Origin: JANQEU01 sp965228045
GTDB lineage: Bacteria > Bacteroidota > Bacteroidia > Cytophagales > Cyclobacteriaceae
DNA length: 64,000 bases
Direction: 5' to 3'
Assembly: GCA_965228045.1 (NCBI GenBank)
Contig: OZ245789.1
Location: 3,658,001-3,722,000 of the forward strand
Positions 61,774 through 64,000 of the stretch are shown here, piece after piece. Every line of letters begins with the position of its first letter. Position 1 is the first letter of the stretch. The notes beneath the pieces are model-generated. The model searched no databases. It was not told where the DNA came from and saw only the letters and a list, made by a program, of their open reading frames with translations. The position numbers and the translations under genes are program-made.

Positions 61774-62217
61774 TTACTCGTCTAAGTACTTTTGGGCCAG
61801 ATCCGAAAATTCGTTGCTGTCTCCACCGAGACTTTCGTCAAAGACCTTCGGATTCCAGATTTCAATGTAATTGCCCATCCCGATCAGAATGGCTTCTTTA
61901 TCGATCTTCGAATGAGCGAGCATCGCCTTTGGCATGTTTATCCTTCCCGCACTGTCCAACTCTACCTGCGCGATACTCCTGAAAAATATTCTTTTGAGTT
62001 TCCGTTGTTCCGGATTGAACTCACTTAGCGCCGAAATTTTATGGTGGATTTTCTTGTACTCCAGCATTGGGTACAGGATTAAGTTCGCCTCAAAACCTTT
62101 CCTGAGGACCAACTCATTAGTGGAAACCTCGGGCAGGTTAGCCTTGATCTTTGCAGGCAAGACCAACCTACCCTTAGCATCCAATTTGCACTCATATTCG
62201 CTTGTAAAAAAAGCCAT
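61774..62217 (-). CDS. mraZ: Transcriptional regulator MraZ
   Basis: MraZ is a DNA-binding repressor of the dcw cluster. It has 147 aa from the ATG at 62217; a longer frame to 62271 exists but adds an unrelated hydrophobic leader, whereas MAFFTSEYECKLDAKGRLVLP is the family's normal beginning. Two SpoVT/AbrB-like halves are visible: the first around GRLVLPAKIKANLP, the second around GRINMPKAMLAHSKIDKEAILIG. Direct repeats matching MraZ boxes lie 51-87 bp upstream of the start, so autorepression is likely. Confidence 0.96.
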   Translation of the reverse strand: MAFFTSEYECKLDAKGRLVLPAKIKANLPEVSTNELVLRKGFEANLILYPMLEYKKIHHKISALSEFNPEQRKLKRIFFRSIAQVELDSAGRINMPKAMLAHSKIDKEAILIGMGNYIEIWNPKVFDESLGGDSNEFSDLAQKYLDE

Positions 62218-62247
62218 TTGAGCTTTGAAAAATATAAACCACCATAG

Positions 62248-62255
62248 CAAATGTA
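62248..62255 (-). promoter_or_regulatory. Candidate -7 promoter box of the dcw operon
   Basis: TACATTTG on the minus strand matches the Bacteroidota -7 consensus TAnnTTTG exactly, 30 bp before the mraZ ATG. No clear TTTG is present at the -33 position; that zone is occupied by the MraZ boxes. Confidence 0.5.
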
Positions 62256-62267
62256 AGGAAAGAGTTG

Positions 62268-62304
62268 ACATTTTATACCACTTTGCCCCACTTTATGACA
62301 CTTT
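62268..62304 (-). promoter_or_regulatory. MraZ-box array upstream of mraZ
   Basis: On the minus strand AAAGTGT (62304-62298), AAAGTGG (62294-62288), AAAGTGG (62284-62278) and AAAATGT (62274-62268) are spaced exactly 10 bp apart. Three match the published MraZ-box form AAAGTG[T/G]N3 and the fourth differs by one base. They overlap the expected -33 region. Confidence 0.75.
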
Positions 62305-62678
62305 TTTAAAAAATATTTTGAAATAGTTCCTCAGAGTGCCTTTTTCTCTACTAAAAGGAATATTAGCTAAGTGAGCGGGAATGAGGAGGTTATGAACCGG
62401 ACGGCGAAAAAAAGGCTAATCAATGATATTTTTTACTTTTTAGTCCAACAGGTGGGGGAAAGTGGGGGAATCGGGAATAAACCACTGGAAATTCTATTCG
62501 AAAGTATTTATGTGACGAAGGTTCAGGTCGGCAATGAGCTAAAAAGTGAGTTTTTATAGCTCATTATTTATACAGATTTTGAGCTATAAAATATTTGAGA
62601 AAGAATACTAAATCCAGGTTAAAAAATGTAAACAACGGCAGTATCATGCTCGTCCTTAATTAAATTCCAGAGAAAAAT
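62305..62678. other. Intergenic region between the dcw operon and a TlpA-like gene
   Basis: This 374-bp stretch is AT-rich. It contains an imperfect hairpin at 62533-62565 (arms AATGAGCT/AGCTCATT, inner A5/T5 pairing, 2-nt bulge). A third copy of the arm core follows near 62579 (TGAGCTATAAAA). An open frame at 62371-62559 (62 codons, GTG start) has no protein-like features. Nothing else is seen. Confidence 0.5.
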
Positions 62679-64000
62679 ATGAGAGCTGTTCTCCGTTTAA
62701 TAGTTGTAGGTATACTATGTCACTCATGTGACGAAGCTAAAGAAGGGGTATTTCTTACGATAAACAACCCGACTTTTAGTCTATCCAATATTCAGGTTTA
62801 TGAATCTTCTCCAATTGACCTGGACAAAAAAAGTCTTATAAAAGAATTAGACTCCACACATTCCTCCATTACCATTCAATTGAATATAGCTAAACCTCAA
62901 TTCGCTACCTTCTCCGTTGCCGATTCGCTTTACATCGGACTCTATCTGGAAAATGGCTATGACCTGGAAATTGACGGTTTTTCTGATTTCCCATTGCTGG
63001 AATACTCTGGAAAAGGATCGGATATAAATGCTTCGATCTACAAGATCGGAAGACTTTTCAAGGACAACGAAAAACCATTTTTCTGGACATTGGATTTGAA
63101 TGATTTCCGGGAAAGAGTACAGCTACTTGAAAATGAAACGGAAGGAATTTCCAATGGATTGAACAACCAATCTATAAAAGAGATAGCAAGAAATTATACA
63201 GATACCAGATTACTGGCTCATAAGTTCAATTACCTGATGGTGAATTCGGATTTGAACAAAGAGCTGATTAACGGTGAATTTAATGAGAGTAATGAGGCGA
63301 ATTATGATTTTCTATTGACCATGAAGGAAGATGTAGAGGGCAATACGCTCGCACAAAAACTCAAAAATCCATCCTATCCATTGGCAATAGCAGGATACAC
63401 CCAAAACTTTATATTGGCAGATCTTAATAAAGGTTTTGACTGGACTACGGATACTTCCGCTTCCAGATATGTAAAGATGTCCCACGAACTGATAATGAGC
63501 TCTGAATTATCACAGGAGTCCAGGCAAATGGCCGCAGCGTCAAACATGTACAACGCGATCATTGGTCTGGGAACGGATGTAATTGGCGTGGATTGGATAG
63601 CCACTCTGGAGGAGGATTTCGGACCGTATTACGGACCCATCAGAAGTGAGATTGAGAACGCCAGGCGTTTGCTACCTGGGCAGCCGGTACCGGAACTTAT
63701 TCTTAGTGATCACGAGGGTAACCCTTACAAATTGGAAGATCTGAAAGGGAAGGTAATTTACGTGGATCTATGGGCCACCTGGTGCGGACCATGTATCAAG
63801 AAGATGCCCAAAATGTGGGATCTGGTTTCATTATATGAAGGTCAGCCAATCGAGTTTCTCTTCTTATCCATTGACAACAAAAAAGAGAACTGGCTGAAAT
63901 TCCTGGACAAGGAATCCATCCCAAACAAGGACCTCTTTGTGTGGAGTGATGATTACGAGCAAGTTTACAGCAAACTGAGTATGGCAGGCATTCCCCGTTA
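62679..64000 (+). CDS. TlpA/ResA-like thioredoxin-fold protein, probable lipoprotein, 3'-truncated
   Basis: The frame is open from ATG at 62679 to the window end (440 codons, no stop reached). The N-terminus MRAVLRLIVVGILCHSCDEA looks like a lipoprotein signal with Cys17 in a relaxed lipobox. A roughly 320-residue helical domain without recognised motifs follows. Then comes a thioredoxin domain starting LLPGQPVPELILSD, with the redox motif WATWCGPC near residues 366-372. Bacteroidota have many such TlpA-like proteins with an N-terminal DUF4369-like or helical domain; they act on periplasmic disulphides. It is divergent from the dcw operon. Confidence 0.88.
   Translation, partial: MRAVLRLIVVGILCHSCDEAKEGVFLTINNPTFSLSNIQVYESSPIDLDKKSLIKELDSTHSSITIQLNIAKPQFATFSVADSLYIGLYLENGYDLEIDGFSDFPLLEYSGKGSDINASIYKIGRLFKDNEKPFFWTLDLNDFRERVQLLENETEGISNGLNNQSIKEIARNYTDTRLLAHKFNYLMVNSDLNKELINGEFNESNEANYDFLLTMKEDVEGNTLAQKLKNPSYPLAIAGYTQNFILADLNKGFDWTTDTSASRYVKMSHELIMSSELSQESRQMAAASNMYNAIIGLGTDVIGVDWIATLEEDFGPYYGPIRSEIENARRLLPGQPVPELILSDHEGNPYKLEDLKGKVIYVDLWATWCGPCIKKMPKMWDLVSLYEGQPIEFLFLSIDNKKENWLKFLDKESIPNKDLFVWSDDYEQVYSKLSMAGIPR

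Noticed and set aside
62218..62271. Extended N-terminus of MraZ (18 extra residues)
   Set aside because: The extra segment is hydrophobic and unlike the family, while MAFFTSEYECKLDAKG matches the normal start, and the extension would run into the MraZ boxes.
62371..62559. 62-codon plus-strand open frame with a GTG start between mraZ and the TlpA-like gene
   Set aside because: Low complexity, no recognisable motif, ends inside a hairpin, and no promoter-like sequence; most likely chance.

Overview
The window reads as a chromosomal segment of a Bacteroidota bacterium, most likely of the order Cytophagales. The indications are two M4 metalloproteases with C-terminal sorting domains of the type IX secretion system (T9SS), a PorV/PorQ-like outer-membrane protein, an IPExxxVDY-family protein, a FtsI with a PASTA domain, an FtsZ with the conserved C-terminal peptide followed by an extra tail, a meso-diaminopimelate type MurE, and promoters that resemble the Bacteroidota TTTG/TAnnTTTG pattern rather than the E. 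coli one. The genus cannot be named from sequence reading alone. No tRNA, rRNA, CRISPR array, insertion sequence or prophage was seen.

Layout. Positions 1-16.4 kb are a surface-polysaccharide locus. It holds a 5'-truncated membrane protein, a minus-strand trio (GT2 glycosyltransferase, methyltransferase, asparagine synthase), and a long plus-strand run: Wzx-like flippase, a CDP-sugar cassette (RfbF, SDR, RmlC-like epimerase, TylC3-like methyltransferase, SDR, CmcI-like protein, second methyltransferase) and three glycosyltransferases. A YfhO-family membrane protein follows on the minus strand. Positions 19-33 kb are housekeeping: pfkA, miaA, a tightly packed plus-strand group (hybrid histidine kinase, response regulator, unknown 91-aa protein, MBL hydrolase, NFACT/RqcH-like protein), pyk, an IPExxxVDY protein, and acpP-fabF-rnc-nadE. 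Positions 33.3-46.5 kb are an envelope and secretion region. It holds a small toxin/antitoxin-like pair with a frameshifted toxin, yidD, a BamA/TamA-like protein, two tandem M4 proteases (one frameshifted), a MORN/YwqK-like protein, a PorV-like protein coupled to an HhH-barrel protein, and an M13 peptidase. Positions 46.6-62.3 kb are a complete minus-strand division and cell-wall (dcw) cluster in the order mraZ-rsmH-ftsL-ftsI-murE-mraY-(unknown 122-aa ORF)-murD-ftsW-murG-murC-ftsQ-ftsA-ftsZ, closed by a good rho-independent terminator. The window ends inside a TlpA/ResA-like thioredoxin lipoprotein.

How the genes work together. The polysaccharide locus would make a CDP-activated, methylated deoxysugar, assemble it on a lipid carrier and export it through the flippase. 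The dcw genes carry out lipid II synthesis from UDP-MurNAc onward and build the divisome. Murein genes murF and ddl are not in the cluster and must lie elsewhere. The M4 proteases should be exported by Sec and then by T9SS, with their C-terminal domains as the sorting signal.

Most notable: (i) the two M4 proteases share an 872-bp, gap-free, about 97% identical 3' block while their catalytic parts are clearly diverged, and they share an upstream element at a fixed 29-bp distance from a -7-like box; (ii) three exact MraZ boxes and one near-match lie at 10-bp intervals upstream of mraZ; (iii) an unrecognised 122-aa gene is translationally coupled to murD inside the dcw cluster; (iv) a secreted ComEA-like HhH module fused to a predicted outer-membrane barrel is coupled to a PorV-like protein; (v) a 17-bp perfect inverted repeat is buried in coding sequence where two convergent genes are one base apart.
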